Notes: generated by a model not told the origin, from the sequence alone. DNA of 49,547 bases from Rikenella microfusus (GCA_022736275.1 DZBJ01000004.1:90452-139998); one strand, 5' to 3'. Shown: positions 35,221 to 45,001, counted from the first letter of the stretch. A program made the numbers and translations.

Positions 35221-36249
35221 TTATTTGTTTTTATTAAGCTCCAACGTGGAAAGGAGTCCGCAGGCGGCGCTGATATCTTCACCACGGCTTGCCCGGATAG
35301 TCGTGGTGATTCCCTTGTTGCTGAGACTGTCACGGAATGCTTCCATCTCTTTCAGACCGGGGCTGCTGTATTCTGACCCCGGGATGGAATGGAATCTTAT
35401 AAGGTTTATGCGGCAGCGGATGCCATTCAGGATCCGTGCCAGTTCTCTTACGTGGGCAGGGGTGTCATTCAGCCCTTTGAAGACAATATATTCAAACGAC
35501 ACCCTCCTTTGCCTGCCGAAGTCAAAGGCTTTGATTATGTCAAGCACCTCCCTGACCGGGTGAGCCTTCTGTACAGGCATCAGGGTCTGGCGTTCCTCAT
35601 CAAAGGGGCTGTGGAGGCTTACGGCAAGATGGCATTTGGTTCCCTCAAGGAACTCCCTGATCCTGTTCGTAATTCCGATGGTGCTTACTGTAATTCGTGT
35701 AGGACTCCATCCGTATCCCCATTCCGAGGTAAGTATCTCAAGGCTCCTGAGAACCTCGGCCAGATTGTCAAGAGGCTCACCCATACCCATATATACAATA
35801 TTTGTAAGAGAAGGGTGTTCGGGCAGGCTCCTGAACTGGTTCAGGATATCACCTGAGGTGAGGTTGCCCTGGAAGCCCTGCCTGCCGGTCATGCAGAAGC
35901 GGCATCCCATGCGGCATCCCAGCTGCACTGAGAGGCAGACGGTGGCCCGGTCGCGGTCAGGAATGTATGCAGTCTCAACGAACCTGCCATCGTCTATACG
36001 GAAGAGATACTTCTTTGTGCCGTCAGCCGATGCAATCTCCGAGGAGGGAGGGGTGAGGCCGGTTTCATAGTGTTCCTCCAACAGGATTCGCGCCTTCAGG
36101 GACAGGTCTGTCATGCCGCTAATCTCCGGGGCACCTCGCTTATAGAGCCATCCGGCTATCTGTTTTGCCGTGTATGGCGGCAGTGACGCGGCTGCCGTCA
36201 CTTCAGCGAGTTCGGAGAGCGTCTTTCCGTATATTTTCTCTTTTGCCAT
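35221..36249 (-). CDS. rlmN: Dual-specificity RNA methyltransferase RlmN (23S A2503/tRNA A37)
   Basis: This 342-residue radical-SAM enzyme methylates C2 of A2503 in 23S rRNA and A37 in some tRNAs. The Fe-S cysteines are Cys112, Cys116 and Cys119 (CRMGCRFC). The mechanistic Cys near the C-terminus is Cys330 (ISAACG). The family motifs GMGEPLDN and SLHSP are present. The ATG shares one base with the stop of the hydrolase gene before it (TGATG), so the two are translationally coupled. The operon order is dapF, hydrolase, rlmN. Confidence 0.95.
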   Translation of the reverse strand: MAKEKIYGKTLSELAEVTAAASLPPYTAKQIAGWLYKRGAPEISGMTDLSLKARILLEEHYETGLTPPSSEIASADGTKKYLFRIDDGRFVETAYIPDRDRATVCLSVQLGCRMGCRFCMTGRQGFQGNLTSGDILNQFRSLPEHPSLTNIVYMGMGEPLDNLAEVLRSLEILTSEWGYGWSPTRITVSTIGITNRIREFLEGTKCHLAVSLHSPFDEERQTLMPVQKAHPVREVLDIIKAFDFGRQRRVSFEYIVFKGLNDTPAHVRELARILNGIRCRINLIRFHSIPGSEYSSPGLKEMEAFRDSLSNKGITTTIRASRGEDISAACGLLSTLELNKNK

Positions 36250-37346
36250 CAGTAGCGGTAGGCTGCCTTCTCAAGCTCGCGTATGTTCCTGACAGGTTTC
36301 GGCGGCTTAAGCTCGGCGTTGAGGAAGTTGTAGATGTCGAGTCTTATGCGTCTGGCGTCACGGTAATCCATCCTGTCAAAAGAGTGTCCGCCGGGCATCC
36401 CCTCGAATACCTTGTATTTGAAATTCTCTTTTCCGGCAGCCTTTAACGATTTGATAAGGTGCTCAACCTCCAGCACGTTAACATCCTCGTCATTGGTGTT
36501 GGTGTGTATGAGCAATGGTGTGTTGCGGTAACGATCAACCTGCCATGCAGGTGATCTTTTGCGGTATTCGGCCACATCTTCGTCAGCAGTCTTGCCGATG
36601 TGATAGGGAGCAGAGAAGAGGTCACGATACTCATCATCCTTGTATCCCATGCGGGCAATGACATCACTGACAGGTACGCCTGCGAAACAAGCCCTGTATG
36701 CTTCAGGATGGTCGAAGATGCAGAAGAGACCTATGAGTCCGCCGTGGCTCCAGCCGATTACCCCGACTCTCTCTTTGTCTACGATCTCATAGTTTTCGAT
36801 CATATAGAGACGGCTGGCATCAACATCCTCCACCTCAAGCCCGCCGTAGTCTATCCGGCGGTAGAGGCCGGATCCGTAACCTGTTGAGCCACGGTATTCG
36901 GCAGCAACCACAATGTAGCCCTGCGATACCATCTCGCGGATTATGTGTGTATAGTATGTGGTGAAACTGGCATGGACTCCGCCGTGCGGAAAAACCAGCA
37001 GCGGGTATTTCTTTGATGGATCGGCATCACGCGGAATGAAAACGTAACTCCAGAATTTCAGCGGATTGCCCGCTCCCTGGCCGGTCGGATTACTCTCTTT
37101 TGCAGGTGGAGGACCGGTGATGTATATCTTGTCGACGAAGGCTACGTCACCCACACGCTCAAACCAGAGCAGGTCATCAATATTTTTTTCGATGACATCA
37201 AGACGGTGGTCAAGCGATGAGAAATTATTCTCAACCTGCCTGATGGCATTCATCAGTTCGGTGTTGCCAGGCTGTGCGGAAAGCACCACGACGAACGATG
37301 TAAAGATCATCACCAGGATGAAGACTTTCAGGTAATTCCTTTGCAT
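36249..37346 (-). CDS. Secreted alpha/beta hydrolase (prolyl-oligopeptidase S9-like)
   Basis: This 365-residue protein has a signal peptide (MQRNYLKV to about VVLSAQ) and a catalytic hydrolase domain. The nucleophile Ser lies in GWSHGG, the acid is in HTNTNDEDV and the His in GGHSFD. A helical segment with RLDVIEKNIDDLLW precedes it. It lacks the beta-propeller of full S9 peptidases, so an esterase role is possible. The ATG at 37346 is preferred because an upstream ATG at 37388 would run into dapF and precede the signal peptide. It lies 13 bp after dapF and overlaps rlmN by one base. Confidence 0.85.
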   Translation of the reverse strand: MQRNYLKVFILVMIFTSFVVVLSAQPGNTELMNAIRQVENNFSSLDHRLDVIEKNIDDLLWFERVGDVAFVDKIYITGPPPAKESNPTGQGAGNPLKFWSYVFIPRDADPSKKYPLLVFPHGGVHASFTTYYTHIIREMVSQGYIVVAAEYRGSTGYGSGLYRRIDYGGLEVEDVDASRLYMIENYEIVDKERVGVIGWSHGGLIGLFCIFDHPEAYRACFAGVPVSDVIARMGYKDDEYRDLFSAPYHIGKTADEDVAEYRKRSPAWQVDRYRNTPLLIHTNTNDEDVNVLEVEHLIKSLKAAGKENFKYKVFEGMPGGHSFDRMDYRDARRIRLDIYNFLNAELKPPKPVRNIRELEKAAYRY

Positions 37347-37359
37347 TTCTCTTATCGTT

Positions 37360-38139
37360 TTAAATTTCTGTTTCTCCGCTGAAGACAAATGTTGCCGGTC
37401 CGGTGAGGAAGATGCCGGTTGCTCCGTTCCCTGTCAGGGCGAAATTGATTGAGAGGGTGCCGCCCCTGACACTCACCTCAGTCCGGTCAGTGACAATTTT
37501 TCCGGTTTTTACTGCCGCAATGGCAGAAGCAGTTACTCCTGTGCCGCATGAAAGAGTTTCATCCTCCACTCCGCGTTCATAGGTCCTGACCCTCAGCCTG
37601 CCGTCAGCGACACTTACCAGGTTCACGTTTACTCCATTGGGAGCATAGCGCGCGGAGTAGCGAAGAGGCCTGCCGAAAGAGACCATGTCGGCATTTTCGT
37701 TATTGTCAGTGAAGACTACAAGATGGGGCACTCCTGTGTTTGTCAGGAAACCGTCAGGTGTCTCCCTGAACTCAGTTACATCGGTGATGGAGACCTCAAT
37801 GATATCGCCGCCCTTATTTATTGCCGTATGAGGACCGTCGCCTGCCAGGAAGGAGAGGTCGCGGAATCCGGTGATGTTTTTCATTGCGAAGTGGGCTGCG
37901 CACCGCGCCCCGTTGCCGCACATCGCACCGGGTGATCCGTCCGAATTGAAATAGAACATCCCGAAATCATAGCCTTCATACTCTTCAATGAGCATGAGCC
38001 CGTCAGCCCCGATGCCAAACCGTCTGTCGCATAATTTTCTGATCAGCAGCCTGTCGGAATGATCAATGACCGCCGGACTGTTTCGTATAATTATGAAATC
38101 ATTTCCTGTACCCTCGTATTTGTTAAAGATAATTTTCAT
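37360..38139 (-). CDS. dapF: Diaminopimelate epimerase
   Basis: This 259-residue enzyme converts LL- to meso-diaminopimelate for lysine and peptidoglycan synthesis. The two active-site cysteines are present: Cys74 in GAMCGNGARC and Cys198 in ETLSCGTG. The N-terminal KYEGTGNDF is a family hallmark. It is the first gene of a dapF-hydrolase-rlmN operon. The 173-bp gap to the divergent HtrA gene holds both promoters; only weak boxes are seen. Confidence 0.95.
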   Translation of the reverse strand: MKIIFNKYEGTGNDFIIIRNSPAVIDHSDRLLIRKLCDRRFGIGADGLMLIEEYEGYDFGMFYFNSDGSPGAMCGNGARCAAHFAMKNITGFRDLSFLAGDGPHTAINKGGDIIEVSITDVTEFRETPDGFLTNTGVPHLVVFTDNNENADMVSFGRPLRYSARYAPNGVNVNLVSVADGRLRVRTYERGVEDETLSCGTGVTASAIAAVKTGKIVTDRTEVSVRGGTLSINFALTGNGATGIFLTGPATFVFSGETEI

Positions 38140-38312
38140 TCCGTTAAATTGGAGTTAATATTCCTGAATTGACCCTGCCAGTCTGTTTAAAAAGCGAAAA
38201 TTTGTAAAACAATTTAACATGATCAGGGTTGTAAAGATATTAATCTTTGAAGCAGGCACGTATTTTGTTGATAATCCTGTTGCCAAGAACAAAAAATATA
38301 AATAGTACAATT

Positions 38313-39758
38313 ATGAAAGCTAAAAGTCTGATAACAACACTGCTTATTGCTCTCTTCGGGGCTCTGGCCGGGCTTTTCATCTATACGAGGTTTCTTGACA
38401 CTGACAGGCTCTCCACGGCCACTGAAAAGGAGAAGAGGGAGATTGAGGAGAATGCGAGATACACATCCATGGTGCCGCAGTCAGGGGTGAGCGATTTCAC
38501 CTTTGCCGCCGAGCATACCGTGCATGGGGTGGTTCATGTAAAGACCAAGACCACAGTAAGCTCATCATACCAGAACCCTCTGTACGAGTTCTTCTACGGA
38601 CCCGGAGCCAGCCAGCCGAGGGAAGTACGTGGTTCAGGCTCCGGAGTGATAGTCACTGAAGATGGTTATATTGTGACAAACAACCATGTAATTGAAGATG
38701 CTGACGAGGTTGAGGTGACACTTAATGATAAGCGTACATTTGCCGCAGAGGTGGTGGGCCGTGATCCGAGTACTGATATTGCAGTGCTGAAAATAAAAGC
38801 CAACGGCTTGACATATATAAAGTTTGGTGACTCGGATGCCATCAGGCTCGGGGAATGGGTTCTGGCGGTAGGCAATCCGTTCAACCTTACATCAACCGTG
38901 ACGGCAGGAATTGTAAGCGCGCGGGGCAGGAGTCTTAATCTGCTTGACAGCCAGTACCGGATAGAATCATTCATTCAGACGGATGCTGCCGTGAACATGG
39001 GTAACAGCGGCGGTGCTCTCGTAAACACAAGGGGTGAGCTGATTGGGATAACGACAGCCATTTATTCACCAACCGGATCTTATGCAGGAAACTCTTTTGC
39101 CGTGCCCACATCCATTGTGAAGAAGGTCTACGAGGATCTGAGGCAGTACGGTGAGGTGCAGCGCGGACTGCTGGGAGTTAACATAACTGATGTTACTCCT
39201 GAGATTGCAAAGGAAGCGAACCTGAAAGATGTCAGGGGAGTCTATGTAACAGGTGTTGTTGCTGACGGTGCAGCCAAAGCGGCAGGAATGGCCGAGAAGG
39301 ATGTAATCATTGCCGTCAGCGGTGAACCGGTGGCTACGACTGCCGACCTTCAGGAAAAAGTAAGCCGTTACAGGCCTGGCGACAGGGTGGAGGTTACCTA
39401 CCTCCGTAATGGCAAGGAGGATAAGAAAACCGTTGTTCTTCGCAATTTCGAGGGCGGTACCGGCGTTGTAGCTCCGGGGGCGCAGAGCACGGAACTGTTC
39501 GGTGCGACTTTATCCACGGTAGGCTCTGACGATAAACAACAATTCAAGATAAGTAACGGAGTAAAAATAACATCAATATCCGACGGCCGCTTCCGCGACC
39601 TTGGACTGTCACGGGGAACAATCATTGTTGACGTGAACGGTCAGAAGGTGAACAGTGCTGCAGACATCCGCAGGGCTACGAATGATGAGAAGAGTCTGAC
39701 GTCGATCGAAGGATTTACGCCGGACGGGACTTACTTTAAATATCAAACCAGGAGGTAA
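38313..39758 (+). CDS. HtrA/DegP-type periplasmic serine protease
   Basis: This 481-residue S1C protease has one N-terminal membrane segment (residues 5-25, signal peptide or anchor). The catalytic triad is His125 (TNNHV), Asp155 (STDIAV) and Ser232 (GNSGG). A PDZ domain follows (about 275-370), with a second, shorter PDZ-like region at the end (about 400-480). It degrades misfolded envelope proteins. The ATG at 38313 is used; the one at 38247 would add 22 residues before the membrane segment. It is divergent from dapF and followed by rpoD, which has its own promoter. Confidence 0.93.
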   Translation: MKAKSLITTLLIALFGALAGLFIYTRFLDTDRLSTATEKEKREIEENARYTSMVPQSGVSDFTFAAEHTVHGVVHVKTKTTVSSSYQNPLYEFFYGPGASQPREVRGSGSGVIVTEDGYIVTNNHVIEDADEVEVTLNDKRTFAAEVVGRDPSTDIAVLKIKANGLTYIKFGDSDAIRLGEWVLAVGNPFNLTSTVTAGIVSARGRSLNLLDSQYRIESFIQTDAAVNMGNSGGALVNTRGELIGITTAIYSPTGSYAGNSFAVPTSIVKKVYEDLRQYGEVQRGLLGVNITDVTPEIAKEANLKDVRGVYVTGVVADGAAKAAGMAEKDVIIAVSGEPVATTADLQEKVSRYRPGDRVEVTYLRNGKEDKKTVVLRNFEGGTGVVAPGAQSTELFGATLSTVGSDDKQQFKISNGVKITSISDGRFRDLGLSRGTIIVDVNGQKVNSAADIRRATNDEKSLTSIEGFTPDGTYFKYQTRR

Positions 39759-39833
39759 GAAGTGATTTATATAAAGAACAGCAAATCAGTTGTTTGTGAG
39801 ATGCGCATATCTCCTGCCGGTTTGAATATTTTA

Positions 39834-39865
39834 TTTGGTTATTAACTTTAAAAGCAGTACATTTG
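39834..39865 (+). promoter_or_regulatory. Promoter of rpoD
   Basis: TTTG at 39834-39837, a 20-nt spacer, and TACATTTG at 39858-39865 give both elements of the Bacteroidota consensus. This is the best promoter in the window. The leader is about 20 nt and contains AAGGGG before the ATG. Confidence 0.75.
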
Positions 39866-39893
39866 CGGAAATTTTTTCGAAGGGGTAAAGAGA

Positions 39894-40754
39894 ATGAGAC
39901 AACTTAAGATTACCAAATCCATAACCAACCGTGAGAGTGCGTCGTTGGACAAGTATCTGCAGGAGATTGGTAAGGAAGAGTTGATATCGGTTGAGGAAGA
40001 GGTAGAGTTAGCGCAGAGGATCAAGAAGGGTGACAGGGCAGCTTTGGAGAAGCTCACAAAAGCAAATCTTCGGTTTGTTGTCTCAGTGGCCAAGCAGTAT
40101 CAGAATCAGGGACTTAGCCTTCCGGACCTCATTAATGAGGGCAACCTCGGCCTTATCAAGGCTGCAGAAAAATTTGACGAGACCCGCGGTTTTAAATTCA
40201 TATCATATGCCGTATGGTGGATCCGGCAATCGATACTCCAGGCTCTTGCAGAGCAGTCGAGGATTGTTCGTCTGCCTCTCAATCAGGTTGGGTCGCTGAA
40301 CAAGATCAACAAGGCTTTTGCCCGTTTTGAGCAGGAGAATGAGCGTACGCCGTCGCCAGAGGAGCTTGCAGAAGTGCTTGACCTCCCGAAGGAGAAGGTG
40401 GCTGATACCCTGAAGGTTTCAGGACGCCATGTGTCTGTTGATGCCCCCTTCGTTGAGGGAGAAGACAACAGTCTCCTGGATGTTCTCACCAACCTCGACT
40501 CACCCATAGCTGACAAGATGCTGATTGATGAGTCGCTCTCAAAGGAGATAGACCGTGCCCTGGCAACGCTTACTGAGCGTGAGAGGGATATAATACGCTA
40601 TTTCTTTGGTATTGCATGCCAGGAGATGACACTGGAAGAGATAGGAGAGAAGTTCGGGCTTACCCGTGAAAGAGTAAGACAGATCAAGGAGAAGGCAATA
40701 CGCCGCCTGCGCCACACTTCACGCAGCAAGCTGCTGAAGGGCTACCTGGGTTAA
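39894..40754 (+). CDS. rpoD: Primary RNA polymerase sigma factor (sigma-70, RpoD/SigA)
   Basis: This 286-residue sigma-70 lacks the long N-terminal region 1.1, as is typical for the primary sigma of Bacteroidota. Region 1.2 begins [10 protein letters not shown], region 2 holds [12 protein letters not shown] and the -10 recognition segment [15 protein letters not shown], region 3 has RLPLNQVG, and region 4 ends with the helix-turn-helix TREREVRQ-like [19 protein letters not shown]. It directs transcription from the TTTG/TAnnTTTG promoters found throughout this window. It is followed by a strong terminator. Confidence 0.96.
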   Translation: MRQLKITKSITNRESASLDKYLQEIGKEELISVEEEVELAQRIKKGDRAALEKLTKANLRFVVSVAKQYQNQGLSLPDLINEGNLGLIKAAEKFDETRGFKFISYAVWWIRQSILQALAEQSRIVRLPLNQVGSLNKINKAFARFEQENERTPSPEELAEVLDLPKEKVADTLKVSGRHVSVDAPFVEGEDNSLLDVLTNLDSPIADKMLIDESLSKEIDRALATLTERERDIIRYFFGIACQEMTLEEIGEKFGLTRERVRQIKEKAIRRLRHTSRSKLLKGYLG

Positions 40755-40780
40755 GATTGATATCCTGAAGCAAGTATAAT

Positions 40781-40808
40781 GGCCCTGCTCAATAAGCGGG
40801 GCCTTTTT
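40781..40808 (+). terminator. Intrinsic terminator of rpoD
   Basis: GGCCCTGCT pairs with AGCGGGGCC (nine pairs, one G-T), followed by five T. It starts 27 bp after the rpoD stop. Confidence 0.85.
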
Positions 40809-40818
40809 CATAAACAGA

Positions 40819-40844
40819 AATGATCCGCCATCGGGCGGATCATT
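40819..40844 (-). terminator. Hairpin, probable terminator for the minus-strand LytTR operon
   Basis: A perfect 11-bp stem, AATGATCCGCC with GGCGGATCATT, closes a 4-nt loop. On the minus strand it is followed by TTCTGTTT. It lies 185 bp past the LytTR stop, so it would end a long 3' untranslated tail. The 274-bp gap 40755-41028 otherwise shows nothing. Confidence 0.6.
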
Positions 40845-41028
40845 GTGTTTCCGCCTCTGACAGCGGAATGGGGGGAAGAACTGCTTCAGTGCAATATAAA
40901 ATCCGAAACGGACTGCCACATTGCACGGTAAAAATAGGGGAAAGAGTAATCCGGTGCATCCTTAAAACAGGGCAACTGACAGATCACCGGGTTAAGTCAA
41001 CAGAACGGGTTGTTCATCCAACAAAACC

Positions 41029-41772
41029 CTATCTTCCAGCAAATCTTTTTACAAAATCATTCTTGTATGAGTCCCCGAGATAGGCTTTCAGCCCCTCGGA
41101 AAGAAGGATTTCTCCCTGCCTGGTATAGCCGGTGACATGATTAAGGTTAACAAGGTAGGAGTGATGTACCCTGAGAAAATTCTGGTCAATCAGCAGTTCA
41201 CTGAAGTGCTTCAGGTTTTTTGAACTGACCACCTTCCTCTGTCCTGCAATGTGAAAATTGGTGCAGTAACCGTCAGCCTGGCACATAATGATATCCGGTA
41301 CCCTGAGCACATCGAATCCCTTTATGTTTGGTATAATCAGGGTCGACTGTTTCGCTGACCCTTCCCTCAGATTGTTCATCAGTGAAGAGACAATTTCCGC
41401 GCTTAATCCCGACCTGCCGGCCTTTCTGACCCTGTCAACCGCGTCAATCAGTTCGTCTATCTTCACAGGTTTAAGCAGGTAATCTATTGCGCTGAACCTG
41501 AAGGCCCTTATGGCATATTCCGAATATGCCGTAATAAAAATTATCTTGAAGTCTATGCTCTCAAACTTGTTCAGAAGATCAAATCCCTTACCGTCAGGCA
41601 TCTGGATGTCAAGGAAAACAAGGTCGGGCGATGTCCGCCTGATGGCGTTGTACCCCGTACTGACAGATGATGCTTTAGCCACTATCTCAACATCAGGACA
41701 GTACTCCGTGAGGAAATTGGCTACCACCTCCCTGGCAGGCTGCTCGTCATCTATGATCACTGCTCTTATCAT
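41029..41772 (-). CDS. LytTR-type response regulator
   Basis: This 247-residue regulator has a receiver domain (about 1-120) with acidic residues at DDE (8-10), phospho-acceptor Asp55 (FLDIQMP) and Lys in LLKPV. A LytTR DNA-binding domain follows (about 145-245), with LRVHHSYLVNLNHV as its hallmark. The partner is surely the propeller histidine kinase just upstream, 46 bp away in the same operon. Targets are unknown. Confidence 0.93.
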   Translation of the reverse strand: MIRAVIIDDEQPAREVVANFLTEYCPDVEIVAKASSVSTGYNAIRRTSPDLVFLDIQMPDGKGFDLLNKFESIDFKIIFITAYSEYAIRAFRFSAIDYLLKPVKIDELIDAVDRVRKAGRSGLSAEIVSSLMNNLREGSAKQSTLIIPNIKGFDVLRVPDIIMCQADGYCTNFHIAGQRKVVSSKNLKHFSELLIDQNFLRVHHSYLVNLNHVTGYTRQGEILLSEGLKAYLGDSYKNDFVKRFAGR

Positions 41773-41818
41773 ACTGATTATGATTACCTTCTGATATATC
41801 TTTCACTTTTGCCTGTCT

Positions 41819-44800
41819 TTATGTCCGAACCATCACAGGCATGTCAATTTCAACTTTTGTGCCTGTCTCAACCCTGTCTGGATGCAGGTCTGAGATCACT
41901 ATCCTGTAATTTGTCCCCTGAAGGCTGTTGATGATCCTGAGTCGTTCCAGTGCCAGTGATATTCCTTTCGACTTCTTTGGCAGTGTACTGTCCTTCATGG
42001 CTTCCGAGCGGGCCCTCCCGACACCGTCATCCTCAACGTTGCAGACAAGGATGCCGTTGCTCATCAGAAGTGAGACCCGGATCATCCCTTTCCTTCCGTC
42101 CAATCCCATAACCCCGTGCCATATGGCATTTTCAACAAATGGCTGGACAATCCCCGGCGATACTCTTATAGACTCTGTAACTACCTTAGGATCAACCTCA
42201 AGGCTGTAATCGAACTTATCGCCAAATCTGAGATACTCAATTTTCAGATAGTCTTCCAGAGAACCAAGTTCAACATTCAGTCCTACATATTCCTCATTCA
42301 TGTTGTTGAGCACGGTCCTGATCAGTTTTGAGAAATTGGCGATATAGCGGTTTGCTGCCAGGGTATCATTCTTTGAAATAAAATAGTTGATGGAGTTCAG
42401 CGAGTTGAAGATGAAGTGCGGGTTCATCTGACCTCTCAGGGCCTGGTGATGAAGTGTATCCCTTTTCTGCTGTTCTCGGGCTCTCATCCGCTTCAGGGAA
42501 GTCCAGATGGCAATCGCAATGAGCAGAAGAAAGAGAAGTGGCATCCCGATCCTGAAAATGACTGTCTGGTAGAAATATGGGTTTATATGAATGGCCAGTT
42601 TTTTTGATATGCTCCATGACCCGCCGGCATCAGTGGCCTGTATCTCCAGGTTGTGCCAGCCGGGTTTGAGGTTCGAGTAGTTTATGTTCCTGTCGCTGTG
42701 ATCAGTATAATACCATTCGTCAGACCCGCTGCCAAGATGGTATCTGTACCTTATCTTTTCCGGAGACCTGTACTCCGGGACTACAAAAGAGATACGAAAG
42801 TTGTCGTCACCCTTCCTGAGCATTATTGTATCAGCTTTATAGACAGGCCTGTCAAGAATCCGCCTGATTGCTGACACTTCGAAATCTTTAATAATGATGC
42901 TCGGTTTCACCCCGCCGGGAAGTTCACTCAGGATCTGTGCAGGGTCAAACTCCACGGCTCCTCCCACGCCTCCAAACATAAACTTTCCGTCGGGGGTCAC
43001 CCATGAAGCATCTGAATTGAACTCATGAATCATCAGGCCGTCATTTTCCCCTAATGATCGTATCATTCCGCTCACCGGGTTTATTACCGAGATGCCGCTG
43101 TTGGAGGAGACCCAGATATTGCCGGTGATGTCACGGATTAAGCTGTAAGTTGTGTTGTTGCTGAGACCTGAGGCGGCGGTATAAAATGTTTTGTCACCTG
43201 TCGCCGGATCAAAACGGCATACACCGGCGCCAAGGGTGGCAATCCATAGTGTGCTGTCCTCCCCGTCACAGATATCTTCTATATTGGTTATGCCACGGGC
43301 CAGCTTGATAAACTCCGGAACATGTGAAACCATATCTAATTTCAGGAGGTAACTGTGGCTGCAGCCTGCCCATAAAATACTGTCGCGCAGGTGAAAGGTA
43401 AAGATGTTCAGAGAGTCGTCCGCAGCGTATAGTCTCTCTGTCTTTCTTGTCGCAGGGTCGTATCTGATCACCCCGTGATCGGCAATCAGGATTTTGCCCT
43501 GACCGTCATAGCACATGGTGTGCACGTTCCTGCCCGGGTTATGCTCTTCAATACGGTCTGAGGAGATGTTATAGTGAATCAGTTTTTCGTAATAGTAGCC
43601 GGCCCAGATACCGGCGCTGTCAGGAAGGAATGACCTCGGGTGCCACACTTTTTCAAGCTGCTCATTATCAAGGATGTTTATCCTCTCCGTCTTTCCGTTT
43701 CTGCTGATCCTGATGAGATAATTCCTGTCCCTGGCTGCGAGCCACACTCCACCCTCCCCATCAGTGACGATGCTGAACACATTCAGGTCATCATTATCTT
43801 CAGTTAACGGATTGAGGAAACGGAACTCATATGGAGTGAATACCGCCTTCACCACCCCTGCCGGTGTCCCGCTTTCCCGCTGGTATGCAACCCAGAGGAT
43901 CCCGGACTCGTAGAAGAACAGTTCCACAGGGTGTCCGCACAGGCTTTGAGGTATGGTAGTTATTCCCTCTTTTCCGGGGAACCAGACGCAGAGACCGGTA
44001 TCTTTCCTGTAAAAAACAACCGGCAGACTGTCGGCGAATGAAAGATCTTTGATATTTCCGCTGTACTCCGTGAATTTCTTATTTTCCCTGTTAAAACTGA
44101 ACAAGCCGGTTGAGGAGGCCATCCACAAATTGCCGGCAGTATCGCGGGTTAAGCGGGCACTTCCGGCGGAACCGAAGAAAACACCTTCTCTTCCAGGCTC
44201 TCTTTCAATGGTATTGATGCTTATGACTTCTGCCCGTCCCTGACCGGTCCCCTGATCATCAAAAAGTTCTGCTTCAATGACTATAGGTCCGGTGAGCCAT
44301 ATATGGCCGGGGCCGTCAAACACAATTGTAAACTGATAGAAAAAGAAATGTGCAATTCCGGTCATGTTTTGCTGCCACAGATATAAACAGGTCTTTGCCG
44401 TTGCAGGATTGTAACGAAGCACACCTTTCTTCAACAGGAACCAGAGGTAACCGTCAGGGCCTGCCACAAAGCTGACTAAGTCATCCAGTGAGTGTCCCCC
44501 CAGGCTTCTGAACTGCATAAACTCTTCCGTGGCCCGGTCAAAACGGCACAGCACGGCGTTGTCGGTCGCGATCCAGATATTGTCATAAGAATCTACTACA
44601 ACTGCAGTGACTGAGAAATACGGAATGGTGGTGCTGTCGGCCGGGTCATGGAAATAGTTTATGAAATCCGTCCCGTCATAACGTGTCAGCCCGTCCCATG
44701 TTGCCATCCATATGAATCCGCTGCTGTCAGCCACTATCTGTCTTACATTATCGTGGCCTATGCCGTTTTTTGAATTATATTGCGTAAGCACATAAGACTG

Positions 44801-44887
44801 TCCGGCAAGCGGTGAAAAAGTGATAAGGGTAAAGGAAACCGTTAAGAGATACAGCCAATGTGGATATTTGAAGTGCAGTGGGCTCAT
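41819..44887 (-). CDS. Two-component sensor with propeller repeats and LytS-type histidine kinase
   Basis: This 1022-residue sensor has a signal peptide (to about LAGQS). A long periplasmic part of two-component propeller (Reg_prop) repeats follows, each like DSSGFIWMATWDGLTRYDG. Then come a Y_Y_Y domain, one membrane helix (about 773-793) and a His-kinase domain of LytS type. The phospho-acceptor is His824 in MNPHFIFN, and the ATP site contains VEDDGVG. It lacks the AraC-type output domain of hybrid systems and signals to the LytTR regulator. The ATG at 44887 is chosen because a -7 box, TATTTTTG (minus strand, 44903-44910), lies just upstream. The ligand is unknown; many relatives sense glycans. 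Confidence 0.9.
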   Translation of the reverse strand: MSPLHFKYPHWLYLLTVSFTLITFSPLAGQSYVLTQYNSKNGIGHDNVRQIVADSSGFIWMATWDGLTRYDGTDFINYFHDPADSTTIPYFSVTAVVVDSYDNIWIATDNAVLCRFDRATEEFMQFRSLGGHSLDDLVSFVAGPDGYLWFLLKKGVLRYNPATAKTCLYLWQQNMTGIAHFFFYQFTIVFDGPGHIWLTGPIVIEAELFDDQGTGQGRAEVISINTIEREPGREGVFFGSAGSARLTRDTAGNLWMASSTGLFSFNRENKKFTEYSGNIKDLSFADSLPVVFYRKDTGLCVWFPGKEGITTIPQSLCGHPVELFFYESGILWVAYQRESGTPAGVVKAVFTPYEFRFLNPLTEDNDDLNVFSIVTDGEGGVWLAARDRNYLIRISRNGKTERINILDNEQLEKVWHPRSFLPDSAGIWAGYYYEKLIHYNISSDRIEEHNPGRNVHTMCYDGQGKILIADHGVIRYDPATRKTERLYAADDSLNIFTFHLRDSILWAGCSHSYLLKLDMVSHVPEFIKLARGITNIEDICDGEDSTLWIATLGAGVCRFDPATGDKTFYTAASGLSNNTTYSLIRDITGNIWVSSNSGISVINPVSGMIRSLGENDGLMIHEFNSDASWVTPDGKFMFGGVGGAVEFDPAQILSELPGGVKPSIIIKDFEVSAIRRILDRPVYKADTIMLRKGDDNFRISFVVPEYRSPEKIRYRYHLGSGSDEWYYTDHSDRNINYSNLKPGWHNLEIQATDAGGSWSISKKLAIHINPYFYQTVIFRIGMPLLFLLLIAIAIWTSLKRMRAREQQKRDTLHHQALRGQMNPHFIFNSLNSINYFISKNDTLAANRYIANFSKLIRTVLNNMNEEYVGLNVELGSLEDYLKIEYLRFGDKFDYSLEVDPKVVTESIRVSPGIVQPFVENAIWHGVMGLDGRKGMIRVSLLMSNGILVCNVEDDGVGRARSEAMKDSTLPKKSKGISLALERLRIINSLQGTNYRIVISDLHPDRVETGTKVEIDMPVMVRT

Positions 44888-44902
44888 GGCATGGATGACA
44901 GA

Positions 44903-44910
44903 CAAAAATA
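44903..44910 (-). promoter_or_regulatory. -7 element of the histidine kinase operon
   Basis: On the minus strand it reads TATTTTTG, an exact TAnnTTTG match, 15 nt before the ATG at 44887. The -33 element is weak. Confidence 0.55.
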
Positions 44911-44993
44911 GGAAAAAGTCCAATAACAACTTACTGATAGACAGTATAACATTAAAAAGAGACGGCTCGCTCATTCCTGTCGCTGCGAAATGT

Positions 44994-45001
44994 TATTTTT
45001 G
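44994..45001 (+). promoter_or_regulatory. -7 element of uvrB
   Basis: TATTTTTG is an exact TAnnTTTG match, 15 nt before the ATG at 45017. It supports that start over an earlier ATG at 44990, which lies before the box. No LexA-like site is seen. Confidence 0.55.
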
